From the NCBI GenBank assembly GCA_014843695.1, contig CM026400.1:41701911-41765910 (forward strand): a stretch of DNA of 64,000 nt, written 5' to 3'. The stretch is from Archivesica marissinica (Eukaryota > Mollusca > Bivalvia > Venerida > Vesicomyidae). The position numbers were made by a program, and so were the translations under genes. The stretch's first letter is position 1. Every line of letters begins with the position of its first letter. Below, one piece after another: positions 21,151-34,800 of this stretch. Under the pieces are notes generated by a model. It had not been told where the DNA came from, ran no database searches, and saw only the letters and a program-made list of their open reading frames with translations.

Positions 21151-21424
21151 GTCCGCCTCGTGGTCGAGTGGTTGAGGTCGCTGACTTGTATACCACTGTA
21201 ACCTATCATCACTGGTGCTCACGGGTTCGAGCCCCACTCAGACCGTGTCTCATTTATATGAAAAATTTGGCAGTTTCTTACGGATGTTGGTGCACCCAAG
21301 TACTGGTTAACCGTTGGAGCCTGCCCAGGAAAGGTGTTGTTAGGTAAACTGTCCGCCGGCGATATAGCCCAAAATGGTGCTGATGCAGGCGTAAATCCCG
21401 AAATATAACATAAATATAACATAA
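21151..21424 (+). repeat. SINE family D, full length with 14-bp target duplication (right arm)
   Basis: Flanked by cattcttctatatt at 21137-21150 and 21425-21438, the complement of the left-arm duplication. Head: tggtcgagtggttgagg and cgggttcgagcccc. Confidence 0.93.
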
Positions 21425-21467
21425 CATTCTTCTATATTAATTAGGGATGGCAATGCATAACCATTAA

Positions 21468-21584
21468 TTAACTAGTTGGCGGCTCAACCGGCCATATCAG
21501 AACGAAGCCCTGGCGAGATTCTATCCTTCGACCTCCCGCTCCGTAGGCGGACGCCTTAATCACTAGGCCACGGAGACGGAGTAA
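21468..21584 (-). repeat. tRNA-Arg(ACG)-like retroposed unit (right arm)
   Basis: Counterpart of 6626-6740; same damaged T arm (ctatcct in place of the B box consensus). Confidence 0.65.
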
Positions 21585-21767
21585 ATGTGTATAATATATG
21601 TTGATGAAGGTAATCTGTTGTATATCTGCTGTATAACTCCTTCATATATAAACGTTTCTTGCTATGCATACAACGACCAAACAGGCATGTACATATAATG
21701 CGTGACTTGATTTCTCCACTCCATTTGTACCTTGAAGACACAATATATATATATATGAATTTTATTT

Positions 21768-22018
21768 AAATTTAAACTTTATTTATTTTACAACGATTGC
21801 GAAGCAAGTTCTAACAACTTATATTAATCACTCTCTTTGGCGCGGATGACAGCGTTAATGTGGTTATTCGTGTGGGGGAACCCGGAGTACACGGAGAAAA
21901 CCCACCAGTCCGATCTGGCGATGACCGTACCATCTCACATACTTCCCGGTCCGAGGATCGAACCCAGGTTACATTGATGAGAAGCGAGCAAGCCAACCAC
22001 TGCGCTAATCGGACATCT
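21768..22018 (-). repeat. SINE family B, full length (right arm)
   Basis: Counterpart of 6185-6440; tRNA-like head at 21955-22018. Confidence 0.9.
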
Positions 22019-22184
22019 TAATACACATGTATATATATTATATTCTCTCCAGCCTAGCACGCTGGAGCCAGGACTCGTGTATATGTTTCTAAAGCGAGAT
22101 ACTTAGTCTGGCTACAACTATGATACGGATTCTGAAAACGTCTGTTGTGATAGAATAACTCATCAAACTGTATAATACAACATA

Positions 22185-22473
22185 TGTGTGTTTTTTCCGT
22201 TTATTTATCGTCGCTACCGGTTGCCCATATGAGCGACGCCTCCTGACGAGATTAGTCATTTTCGGTGTTTGGATGATAGTGCAATGATACAGACCCATTC
22301 CAGAGTCTCCTCTGGTTCTTTTACGTGCACGGTGTAAAGCACTGACACGAGATCTCGGTTTAACGTCCCATCTGAAAGACTGTTATTTTTATTGGGGTCA
22401 GACGGGGGATCGAACCTGCGATCCCTGGATTACCAGTCCAGCGTGTTACCACTGGACTACAGATCCGTCTGTA
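22185..22473 (-). repeat. SINE family A, full length (right arm)
   Basis: Counterpart of 5739-6024; flanks contain taatacaacatatatg and tataatacaacatatgtg, the matching target duplication. Confidence 0.9.
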
Positions 22474-23110
22474 ATACAACATATATGTACGATGCATAGA
22501 TACATTGTTCCAATCCCTGTACATGCATCCGGGATTCGTGTTGCATTGATGACGCAGTGGTCCATTGGGCCGGGTGTTGAATTAAGAAATAATATTTCCA
22601 TTCCAAATACAAATACATAGCATTTATATAGCGCAAAAATTAAATATTATTCTATTGAGCTTCACAATTACAGATGCAATTGTAAACATTTACCAATGAT
22701 AATAATATATGGAAATATAAATAAAAATGTATACATATATAGATATAACTAGGATTCTAGTAATTGGATAAGACCATATTTTATCATGATATCTACACCA
22801 TTACAGTATATAAGTGAGTGATTGGATTAACGATAAAAGTGGCAATATGAACCATAGACCCAAACACCGCCGTGAGAATGACAACCGTGATGTGGCCAGT
22901 ACAGTGAATGGGTCGTTAGGGTGATCCGCCCATCACCACACGACAGAGCTCGAACCCAAGAGAATGCCCATACCACACCTCACTCGTCAATCCAATACTT
23001 ATCTTCCGTATAGTTCTGACGCATAAGAATTAACCACGCAGGTTTGTAGAACGACAAACCATGCTTCATTTAAGAAATAATCGGTGGAAATGGACTATAG
23101 ATAACATGTA

Positions 23111-24672
23111 TAAGCAATGTATACTAGAAGACATAGAAAACGCACACCTAGATTATATACTAGAATACATAGAAAACACACACCTACATTATATACTAGA
23201 GGGCATAGAAAACGCACATCTACATTATATACTAGATGACATAGAAAACGCACACCTACATTATATACTAGAGGACATAGAAAACGAAAACATATATTAT
23301 ATACTAGAGGAAATAGAAAACGCACACCTACATTATATACTAGAGGACATAGAAAACGCACACCTACATTATACACTAGAGGACATAGAAAACGCACACC
23401 TACATTATATACTAGAGGACATAGAAAACGCACACCTATATTATACACTAGAGGACATAGAAAACGCACACCTACATTATATCCTAGAGGACATAGAAAA
23501 CGCACACCTATATTATATACTAGAGGAAATAGAAAATGCACACCTATATTATATACTAGAGGACATAGAAAACGCACACCTATATTATACACTAGAGGAC
23601 ATAGAAAACGCACACCTATATTATATACTAGAGGACATAGAAAACGCACACCTTCATTATATACTAGAGGACATAGAAAACGCACACCTATATTATATAC
23701 TAGAGGACATAGAAAACGCACACCTACATTATATACTAGAGGAAATAGAAAACGCACACCTATATTATATACTAGAGGACATAGAAAACGCACACCTACA
23801 TTATATACTAGAGGACATAGAACACGCACACCTATATTATATACTAGAGGAAATAGAAAACGCACACCTACATTATATACTAGAGGACATAGAAAACGCA
23901 CACCTACATTATATACTAGAGGAAATAGAAAACGCACACCTATATTATATACTAGAGGAAATAGAAAACGCACACCTACATTATATACTAGAGGACATAG
24001 AAAACGCACACCTACATTATATACTAGAGGACATAGAAAACGCATACCTACACTATATACTAGTGGACATAGAAAACGCACACCTACATTATATACTAGA
24101 GGAAATAGAAAATGCACACCTATATTATATACTAGAGGACATAGAACACGCACACCTATAGTATATACTAGAGGACATAGAAAACGCACACCTACATTAT
24201 ATACTAGAGGACATAGAAAACGCACACCTACATTATATACTAGAGGAAATAGAAAACGCACACCTATATTATATACTAGAGGACATAGAACACGCACACC
24301 TATATTATAGACTAGAGGACATAGAAAACGCACACCTACATCATATACTAGAGGACATAGAAAACGCACACTTACATTATACACTAGAGGACATAGAAAA
24401 CGCACACCTACATTATATACTAGAGGAAATAGAAAACGTACACCTACACTATATACGAGAGGACATAGAAAACGCACACCTACACTATATACTAGAGGAC
24501 ATAGAAAACGCACACCTACACTATATACTAGAGGACATAGAAAACGCACACCTACACTATATACTAGCGGACATAGAAAACGCACACCTACACTATATAC
24601 TAGAGGACATAGAAAACGCACACCTACACTATATACTAGAGGACATAGAAAACGCACACCTATATTATATGA
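23111..24672. repeat. 36-bp satellite, about 43 units (right arm)
   Basis: The unit contains ctagaggacatagaaaacgc and acacctacattatata, with variants gacata/gaaata and tacatt/tatatt/tacact. Because 36 is a multiple of three and the unit lacks stops, 366 codons are open on the plus strand and 520 on the minus strand. Substitutions are spread over all codon positions and no start, signal or splice context supports translation. A stray diverged unit is at 24833-24865. Confidence 0.95.
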
Positions 24673-24780
24673 TTATTATTCCATGAAAATGAAATACGAA
24701 GGATTCCATCAAAGATATATCGCATCTTTATTACAAAACACAAACTTAACAACTAAGAATATTTTCCAAATGTTTAAAAC

Positions 24781-25300
24781 TATGTATTTATATAGTTATT
24801 GTTTTTCATGTAAAAACACACTTATCCGAAGTTTGCGTATTCTATGTCCTCTACTATACATGAAAAAGACATAACTCTATCAATACTAGCCAATAATTAT
24901 GTTCTGGTAAGATCAATTTCCACATAAACTCTCAATTACACGACAACACTTACATACGTTCTATGAAATAATACAATTTATCAAGCACTCCCTTTATTCG
25001 ACTATCGATCTACATTGGCGCCGACTGCCGACGCTTATCGCTAGGCTAAACACAAGCAAGCAGACAATAATGCAGCAACGGGGCTGGAATATTACAAGGG
25101 GAGGTAATTATTTTCGCACTAAGTAAGTTAGTGTTTGCTGGTAATGAGCACAAACTTTTGAGGTTGTTTTTCTGTACAGAATTATTCGCAAAGTGGAAAT
25201 ATCCACGATTTGAAGTGCTGACTGCGATATATATCCATACTTTAATCTACGATTACCTATACCAATGTCTGTAAGTCATATGAACATGCGTAACTCGTGT
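24781..25300. other. Sequence outside the right arm, nothing recognised
   Basis: AT-rich, short open stretches only, no family match apart from one stray 36-bp satellite unit at 24833-24865. Confidence 0.4.
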
Positions 25301-25592
25301 CTGTGTTTTACGTTTATTTATCGTCGCTACCGATTGCCCATATGAGCAACGCCTACTGAAGAGATTAGTTATTTTAGATTTTGGAGGATAGTGCATGATA
25401 CAGACAGAGACCCAATCCAGAGTCTCATATGGTTCTTTTACGTGCACGGTCTAAAGCACCGACACGAGACCTCGGTTAAACGTCCCATCTGAAAGACTGT
25501 TAATTTTATTGGGGTCATACGGGGGATCGAACCTGCGATCCCTGGATTACCAGTCCATCGTGTTACCACTGGACTACATATCCGTCTGTGTA
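25300..25592 (-). repeat. SINE family A, full length
   Basis: tRNA-like head at the right end (atatccgtctg, gggggatcgaacctgcgatc), tail cgtttatttatcgtcgctac on the left. It sits only 23 bp from the donor of EGF exon 29, in the intron 3' of that exon. Confidence 0.9.
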
Positions 25593-25614
25593 ACTCGTGT
25601 CAAACGGAACATAC

Positions 25615-25866
25615 CTTTATCATCGCTGGTAGTTGCTGACGTAGTGGTATCTTTGGTTCCTTGTCTACTAGTAATTGCATTTGTAATTGCTGGAGTGAAT
25701 TTGTCATTGGTTCCCGATCTAACTGTATGTGTTACTGATGTATCGGTGTAGGGTGTGTATTCAACAGTAGTTGCTGTGTGCGTCACAATTTGTACACAGG
25801 CATAGGAACCAATCGTATTGACACATATACCACTGCAGTCCACTGTACCCCAGCATTCGTCTATAT
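25615..25866 (-). CDS. EGF exon 29: truncated EGF fused to Ser/Thr-rich stretch
   Basis: 252 bp, 84 codons, phase 1-1, acceptor caatAG and donor GTATGT. The first part reads [20 protein letters not shown] then SYACV: the first four Cys and the Asx-hydroxylation start of a calcium-binding EGF, but the fifth-to-sixth Cys loop is replaced by about 60 residues rich in Thr/Ser/Asn ([16 protein letters not shown] ... [12 protein letters not shown]), likely an O-glycosylated stalk. It probably marks the transition from the EGF array to a mucin-like or membrane-proximal region. Further 3' exons were not found. Confidence 0.85.
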
Positions 25867-28800
25867 CTATTGAGAAGAAATTTGATTTATAAATCATATT
25901 CCAAATGAATATGAAACAAGACTGAATGCTTCGTCCATAGTATCAGCTCAATCTCATTCACATACATATTACATATATATATATACATGTATTGCAATGT
26001 TTTATTATGAATTATTGTTGCGCCTGTGTTAATAGAGTAGCCTCTATTTAGCATTTGCCTGTGATAAATGGACACTACTTTGGTGGTATTAGTGACCACA
26101 GCAGATGGGGTGGTTCTCCTTGTATATCTTGTGTATTGCTCTGTACATTGGAGGGTCAGAACCACATTTGATGATATATGAACGAGTTTCATAAAATATG
26201 GTATGAAATCACAACGGATGTCAGATTCTTTTTTATCACATTACAACAGTAACAACAACCATATATTTGAAGACAAACTTACGTTTCTGTTTGCCAGTAT
26301 ATCGTTTAGCCTTATTACATTAAGCTGCATCCATACGCCGTAGTAAATAGTCCCCGATAATCAAACAAATTCCCGCATATCCTGGAGGGTATGAACTATA
26401 TTGGGCGTGCTTGAAGTTAGCGTGGATGCCTTCGGGCTCCACACACTTGTAGTCCATACCCCAATGGAAACTATTAACCCGCGATTCATTCCTTAATTGA
26501 AAGCAAAATTATGTATGTATGTGTGCACACTTTCGCAGAACAGCCGTCAACGAATATTTATAAATATTGATTGCAAGTTCGATATATATCCAAGTTCGGA
26601 TAATTTCAAGATAAGAAAATTATGGTTATTTCAGTCCTGGGGTCGTACCTTCACATGTATGGCTATCGTTACCAAGCGTATATCCAACATCACAGCTACA
26701 GGTGTAGGATCCCACGTCATTGGAACAGTTGTGAAGACATCCGCCGTTGCTTATCAAACATTCATTTACATCTGAAATTGTACATTAAAAACATAAGCAT
26801 AGTTCTCGTATCATTTAGTGTTTGTTTAAACATACTTATTTTTACAACGATTGCGAAACAAGTTTCAACAACTTATATTAATCACTCTCATTGGCGCGGA
26901 TGAAAGCGCATATGTGGTCATTCCTGTGGGAGGAAACCGGAGTACCCGGAGAAAAGCAACCTGTCCGAGCTGGCGACTACCGTACCATCTCACACACTTC
27001 CTGGTCCGAAGATCGAGCCCGGGTTGCATTGGTGAGCGCATGCTCGTATCATTTGATAAAACTGCTATATAAAATATTAGTTGCATAACTTGGACAGTGA
27101 AAATGATACATATATAAATATCGCACGGTCATAAATATGAACACAACGGATGTTGAGTTCAGTAATGTGATCGTACCTTCACATGTATGGCTATCATTGC
27201 CCAGCGTATATCCAACATCACAGCTACAACTGTAGGATCCCACGTCATTGGAACAGTTGTGGTGACAACCGCCGTTGCTTATCAAACATTCATTTACATC
27301 TGAAATCGTACAATTTAAGCATACATACGGGATTTTCAGAATTATAGAAATAGTAGATAGATAGAGATAGATTTCTATATTTATAGAGGGTAACCTAATT
27401 ATTTCTGAACTTATCTTCCTTGTGGCCCTCTTACATTTCTGCAAACAATAGCATTAATGTACATACACAATCATTATAACCAAAGTCTTGAACATATTTA
27501 AAGATCTGGACGTCTTAATTTCCAATGGTAGACAATTCCATATCTTTGGACCAGAGTATTCTAAAGATTTCTTGTACATTTCACATCTAGGTCTTGGAAT
27601 ACAGAGATCAATTGAAGCATCTCTCAATGTCATATCTGAAGTAACTGTATTGCGATGTCTTAACTGAAAATGTTCATTCAAATAATTCGGTACAGGAGTG
27701 TGCATAATTTTGTACATTGTTACTGCTTTTTGAAAAATAATCCGTTGGTCAAAAGTCATTATCTTAATATCAGACATTGATTCACACAAAGAAATATAAT
27801 CTTGGCCCATAATGTATTCACGTGCGAAAGGCCCGGAGTTCGAGCCCCGCTGGAGCCGTTACGATTGTGTCCTTAGGCAAGGCATTTAAATTCCACATGC
27901 CTCTTCTCTCTCCCTCGTGGCGAGGGATTCCATCAGGAATGAGGTCTCGAGAGTGATTTATATAAGTTATAAGAACTTGTTTCGCAATCGAGCTAAAATA
28001 AATTTGTATAAACTATAAACTATTTACATGCTCGTCTCTGCAATCTTAACAGTGTGTCAATATTTTGTTGGGTGGTTTTTTTCCCCATATGATATAACAA
28101 TAATCATAATGTGGTTGGATATATGCCTTGTAGTAAAGTATTCTGTAGTTCAGATTGACAATATACCCTATTTTATTATTATTTCATCATTTAACCTAAT
28201 AGCCAAATGTTAGTTGAAACCTTTTTCATAATCTAATTTAAATGTGAGTCCCATTTTAATGAATCATGTATGTGTGTACTCCAAGCAATTTCTCTGATTT
28301 GCTGGTTTTCAATAATATATTGTCATATTTAAGAAAGAGTGTTGGATTAGGGAAACCATATTTTCGCTGGGCTGTCATCATAAATAGAACTTACGTTTTG
28401 TCTGTATTAATCTTCATTCCATTTTGAAAACACCAGTATTTCAAGTATGCCAAAGCTTGCATATAAATCGCTGCCGGTGTTATGATTGAAAACATTTTTT
28501 GGGTAAAATATAAATACTAATATGTGTGTGTTTATAAAAATCGAAATAGTCGCTCAGAAACGATAAAATTCCAATATAAACCGTCGTTTACGCGAATTTG
28601 TTTATCAACACACGAAATGTAAACACGCACAGCGCGCATGCGTGAAACAACAGAGGATGTAGAAAACAACGTATATATTTTGAACATGAAATACTATCTA
28701 TCTATCTTCCTCTAATGTCGAACCCCTCGCGGGGATGTAGAAATTTCCCTAAAAGACTTAGCTAACAAAGGTATGAATCAACATGTCAAGTAATTTAATT

Positions 28801-31800
28801 AAAAAAAAGACAATGTGGGACAAATGGGGGCGATGCATCCGAATGTAAACAAGTGCGGACGATGCGTTCCGGTTGAAAACAAGTGCGTGACCGATCGACA
28901 CGGAAAGTCTTACTTTCGGTTTCGAGTTTGTTTCATCGCAAAAAAAACACTGTTTACCAAATGAACATAAGCATACAAAGTATAATGTTAGAATGTGTAG
29001 CAGCATTGCTACCCATATGTAAAAATTGAATTTTTCAAATATCTTTTATTTCATACGATGTAATATAATGCTGCTTTAATAAAAATTAAGAATTAAAGTG
29101 ATCCTAATATTGAACCCAGTTTTGTTTTCAGATAAAATGTCATTTATAGTAGATTATAAATACGAACTAAGTCCATTATTTCATTGAACTTCAGGTTTAG
29201 GTGTACATAGTACGCATACACTTTGGTAGTCCTATTAACGGCGGAAGATTAGTGAACATATTATGACATCAAATCGTTAAATATATAAATATCATAAGTT
29301 TGGAAATATTCAAAAACATTCATGTTTATTTCAGTCCTGCGATCGTACCTTCACATATATGGCTATCATTGCCCAGCGTATATCCAACATCACAGCTACA
29401 ACTGTAGGATCCCACGTCATTGGAACAGTTGTGATGACAGCCGCCGTTGCTTATCAAACATTCATTTATATCTGAAATTATACATTATAAACATATATAC
29501 GGTATTTTCAGAATTCTAGAAATAGTATCATATAAATATGAATTAAGTCCATTATTTCATTGAACTTCAGGTTTACACAAACATAATTGGCATACACTTT
29601 TGTAGTTCTAATAACGGTGGAAGATTAGTGAAAATACACACTCATTAAAGTCCTGCGGTCATACCTTCACATATATGGCTATCATTGACCAGCGTATATC
29701 CAACATCACAGCTACAACTGTAGGATCCCACGTCATTGGAACAGTTGTGATGACAACCGCCGTTACTTATCAAACATTCATTTACATCTGAAATTATACA
29801 TTATAAACATATACACAGTATTTTCAGAATTCTAGAAATAGCTTATAAATACGAATTAAGTCCATTATTTCACTGAACTTCAGGTTAACACAATCATATT
29901 TCGCATACACTATGGTCGTTCTAATAGCGGCAGAATATTAGTTATATGTTATAGTTCAGGTTTTACGCCTGCGTCAGTACCATGTTGGGCTATATCGCCG
30001 GGCGGGCAGATTACCTAACAACAACTTTCCTGGGCAGGCTCCAGCGGTTAGCCAATACTTGGGTGCACCAATCTCCGTAATAAACTGCCAACTGTTTCAT
30101 ATAAATGAGACTCAGCCGTAGCGGGGCTCGAACCCGTGGTCATCAGTGATGATAGGTTTCAGTGGTATGCAAATCAGCGACCTTAACCACTCGACCGCGG
30201 AGGCGGACAGGCAGAAGATTAGTGAAAATAATTTGACATCAAAATCGTTAAATATATAAATAGCATACTTTTGGAAATATTCAAAAACACTCATGTTTAT
30301 TTCAGTCCTGGGGTCGTACCTTCACATGTATGGCTATCAATGCCCAGCGTATATCCAACATCACAACTACAACTGTAGGATCCCACGTCATTGGAACAGT
30401 CGTGATGACAACCGCCGTTGCTTATCAAACATTCATTTATATCTGAAATTGTATTTTTATCAACATATATAAGGTATTTTCAGAATTCTAGAAATAGTAG
30501 CTTATAAATACGAATTACGTCCATTATTTTATTGAGCTTCAGGTTTATGCAAACATAGTTGGCATAAACTTTTGTAGTTCTAATAACGGTGGAAGATTAG
30601 TGAAAATACACACTCATTAAAGTCCTGTGGTCGTCGTACCTTCACATATATGGCTATCATTGCCCAGCGTATATCCAACATCACAGCTACAACTGTAGGA
30701 TCCCACGTCATTGGAACAGTTGTGATGACAACCGCCGTTGCTTAACAAACATCCATTTACATCTGAAATCATACATTATAAACATATATACAGTATTTTC
30801 AGAATTCTAGAAATAGCTTATAAATACGAATTAAGTCCATTATTTCATTGAACTTCAGGCTTACGCAATCATATTTCGCATACACTATGGTCGTTCTAAT
30901 AGCGGCAGAATATTAGTTACATGTTATAGTTCAGGTGTTACGCCTGCGTCAGCACCATTTTGGGCTATATCGCCGGGCGGTCAGTTTACCTAACAACAAC
31001 TTTCCTGGGCAGGCTCCAGCGGTTAGCCAGTACTTGGGTGCACCAACCTCCGTAAGAAACTGCCAACTGTTTCATATAAATGAGACACAGCCGTAGTGGG
31101 GCTCGAACCCGTGATCATCAGTGATGATAGGTTTCAGTGGTATACAAATCAGCGACCTTAACAACTCGACCACGGAGGCGGACAGGCAGAAGATTAGTGA
31201 AAATAATTTGACATCAAAATCGTTAAATATATAAATAGCATACTTTTGGAAATATTCAAAAACACTCATGTTTATTTCAGTCCTGAGGTCGTACCTTCAC
31301 ATATATGGCTATCATTGTCCAGCGTATATCCAACATCACAACTACAACTGTAGGATCCCACGTCATTGGAACAGTTGTGATGACAACCGCCGTTGCTTAT
31401 CAAACATTCATTTATATCTGAAATTGTCCATTATAAACATATATAAGGTATTTTCAGAATTCTAGATATAGTAGCTTTTAAATACGAATTACGTCCATTA
31501 TTTCATTGAACTTCAGGTTTATGCAAACATAGATGGCATACACTTTTGTAATTCTAATGACGGCAGAAGATTAGTGAAAATAGTTTGACATCAAAATCGT
31601 TAAATATATAAATATCATAATTTTGGAAATATTCAAAACCTATCATGTTTATTTCAATCCTGCGATCGTACCTTCACATGTATGGCTATCAATGCCCAGC
31701 GTATATCCAACATCACAACTACAACTGTAGGATCCCACGTCGTTGGAACAGTTGTGATGACAACCGCCGTTGCTTATCAAACATTCATTTACATCTGAAA

Positions 31801-34800
31801 GTGTACATTTTAAACATTCATATGGTAGTTTCAGAATTCTATATATAGTAGCTTATAGATACGACTTGATTATATCGAGTATCGAGGAATTAAGTCCATT
31901 ATTTCATTGAACTTCATGTTTACGCAAACATAGTTCGCATACACTATGGTCGTTCTAATAGCGGCAGAATATTAGTTATATGTTATAGTTCAGGTTTTAC
32001 GCCTGCGTCAGTACCATGTTGGGCTATATCGCCGGGCGGGCAGATTACCTAACAACAACTTTCCTGGGCAGGCTCCAGCGGTTAGCCAGTAATTGGGTGC
32101 ACCAATCTCCGTAATAAACTGCCAACTGTTTCATATAATTGAGACTCAGCCGTAGCGGGGCTCGAACCCGTGATCATCAGTGATGATAGGTTTCAGTGGT
32201 ATGCAAATCAGCGACCTTAACCACTCGACCACGGAGGCGGACAGGCAGAAGATTAGTGAAAATAATTTGACATCAAAATCGTTAAATATATAAATAGCAT
32301 ACTTTTGGAAATATTCAAAAACACTCATGTTTATTTCAGTCCTGCGGTCGTACCTTCACATGTATGGCTATCAATGCCCAGCGTATATCCAACATCACAA
32401 CTACAACTGTAGGATCCCACGTCATTGGAACAGTCGTGATGACAACCGCCGTTGCTTATCAAACATTCATTTATATCTGAAATTGTATTTTTATAAACAT
32501 ATATAAGGTATTTTCAGAATTCTAGAAATAGTAGCTTATAAATACGAATTACATCCATTATTTCATTGAGCTTCAGGTTTATGCAAACATAGTTGGCATA
32601 CAGTTTTGTAGTTTTAATAACGGTGGAAGATTAGTGAAAATACACACTCATTAAAGTCCTGCGGTCGTCGTACCTTCACATATATGGCTATCATTGCCCA
32701 GCGTATATCCAACATCACAGCTACAACTGTAGGATCCCACGTCATTGGAACAGTTGTGATGACAACCGCCGTTGCTTAACAAACATTCATTTACATCTGA
32801 AATCATACATTATAAACATATATACAGGATTTTCAGAATTCTAGAAATAGCTTATAAATACGAATTAAGTCCATTATTTCATTGAACTTCAGGCTTACGC
32901 AATCATATTTCGCATACACTATGGTCGTTCTAATAGCGGCAGAATATTAGTTACATGTTATAGTTCAGGTTTTACGCCTGCGTCAGCACCATTTTTGGCT
33001 ATATCGCCGGGCGGGCAGTTTACCTAACAACAACTTTCCTGGGCAGGCTCCAGCTGTTAGGCAGTACTTGGGTGCACCAACCTCCGTAAGAAACTGCCAA
33101 CTGTTTCATATAAATGAGACACAGCCGTAGCGGGGCAGATAATAATAACGGCAGAAGATTATTGAAAATAGTTTGACATCAAAATCGTTAAATATATAAA
33201 TAGCATACTTTTGGAAATATTCAAAAACACTCATGTTTATTTCAGTCCTGCGGTCGTACCTTCACATATATGGCTATCATTGTCCAGCGTATATCCAACA
33301 TCACAACTACAACTGTAGGATCCCACGTCATTGGAACAGTTGTGATGACAACCGCCGTTGCTTATCAAACATTCATTTATATCTGAAATTGTACATTATA
33401 AACATATATACGGTATTTTCATAATTCTAGATATAGTAGCTTATAAATACGAATTACGTCCATTATTTCATTGAACTTCAGGTTTATGCAAACATAGTTG
33501 GCATACACTTTTGTAATTCTAATGACGGCAGAAGATTAGTGAAAATAGTTTGACATCAAAATCGTTAAATATATAAATATCATAATTTTGGAAATATTCA
33601 AAAAATATAATATCAAACATTCATTTATATCTGAAATTGCAATTTTAAACATATACACACAGATAGCTTCAGAATTATTGGAATTAATGAATAGTTATAT
33701 GTTATATTTCGGGTTTTACGCCTGCATCCGCACTATTTCGGGCTATATCGCCGGCGGGCAGTTTACTTAGCAACACCTTTCTTGGGCAGGCTCCAGCGGG
33801 TAACCAGTACTTGGGTGCACCAACCTCCGTAAGAAACTGCCAACTTTTTCATATAAATGAGACACGGCCTGAGCGGGGCTCGAACCCGTGACCATCAGTG
33901 ATGATAGGCTACAGTGGTATACAAGTCAGCGACCTTAACCACTCGACCACGAAGGCGGACGAATTAATGAATAGAGATCATGCATGGATTTTTATTGAAT
34001 ATCGATGAATTAAGTAACCGTTATTCCATAGTGAAACAAACTAATTAGCCGCTTGTGCAGCTGTATAATTGAACATCCTTCCAAACTAGGATTAATAGTG
34101 AATGATGAACTTTAAAGTTTTATCAAATATAGTTCTCGTCTGATTTGCTAAAACGACTACACTGAAAGGATATTCTAACTAGACCTTTGGATAATCTGTG
34201 ATTTCCCCACAATTTATTCATCGATTGGGTTGAAATTTGGAATACATGTATATAAATGAAAGGAAATGTCAGGTTTGTAATGTCATTGAAGATGAATATC
34301 AGTTTGTCATTGAATGTCCGGTATATACAGATTTGAGAAAACAGTTTATTAGTGTTAAATTCTGGAGACGTCCAAATATGATGAAGTTCATCGAATTAAT
34401 AAAAAATGAGAATAAAACGGTCATTATAAATTTAGGAATGTTTGTTCAAAAAGCGTTTTCGCTTAGAAATGATAACCTGTATAGCAATAGAAATGTAAAT
34501 AGTATATGATATAAAATTAGTCACAATCAATGGCTGTATGTGTAGCATTTTGATAGAGTGGAAATAAAACTCCGGTTATATTAAAGCTCAGTACTAGTTG
34601 CACACTAATATAACATTTGCACCATTATTGCTGTAAAATACTTAATATGTTAACCTTTTGTTTTGTTTCGAAAAGGTTGGTATATTAAAATAACTAAGTT
34701 AATCTTAATATTTAAAAATAACATATGTCCATAGATCATACAATAAATACATTAGGTAATATACCACCTTCCCCCAGGCTATAAAAGTATTCTTTAATTG

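Larger units (their letters stand above)
16840..24780 (-). repeat. Right arm of giant imperfect inverted repeat
   Basis: Reverse complement of 4797-11630, element by element. It is about 1.1 kb longer because its 36-bp satellite is expanded. Its inner end near 16840 (ttggatcgttttcggcgaag) shows an extra ggcgaa stretch relative to the left arm; its outer end (ccaaatgtttaaaacta) matches the gap edge of the left arm. Confidence 0.93.
29270..33180 (-). repeat. Higher-order tandem repeat: four ~1-kb units of two EGF exons plus a SINE D
   Basis: First-exon spacing is 971, 975, 1059 and 906 bp (29349, 30320, 31295, 32354, 33260). Units 1-4 each contain an I-type exon, a V-type exon 316-377 bp further, and one SINE D inserted at the same intron site with the same ggcaga(a)tattag flank. 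A fifth partial unit follows (33181-33700). Confidence 0.93.

Noticed and set aside
23095..24657. 520-residue minus-strand ORF of FLCPLVYNVG repeats (and the plus-strand ILEDIENAHLHY ORF)
   Set aside because: Both are by-products of a stop-free 36-bp satellite with a period divisible by three; the left arm has only ~5 units, and no start or splice context is present.
26622..26903. Plus-strand ORFs such as [29 protein letters not shown], repeated at many places between 26 and 42 kb
   Set aside because: These are antisense shadows of the conserved minus-strand EGF exons, which have proper splice sites and Cys spacing.
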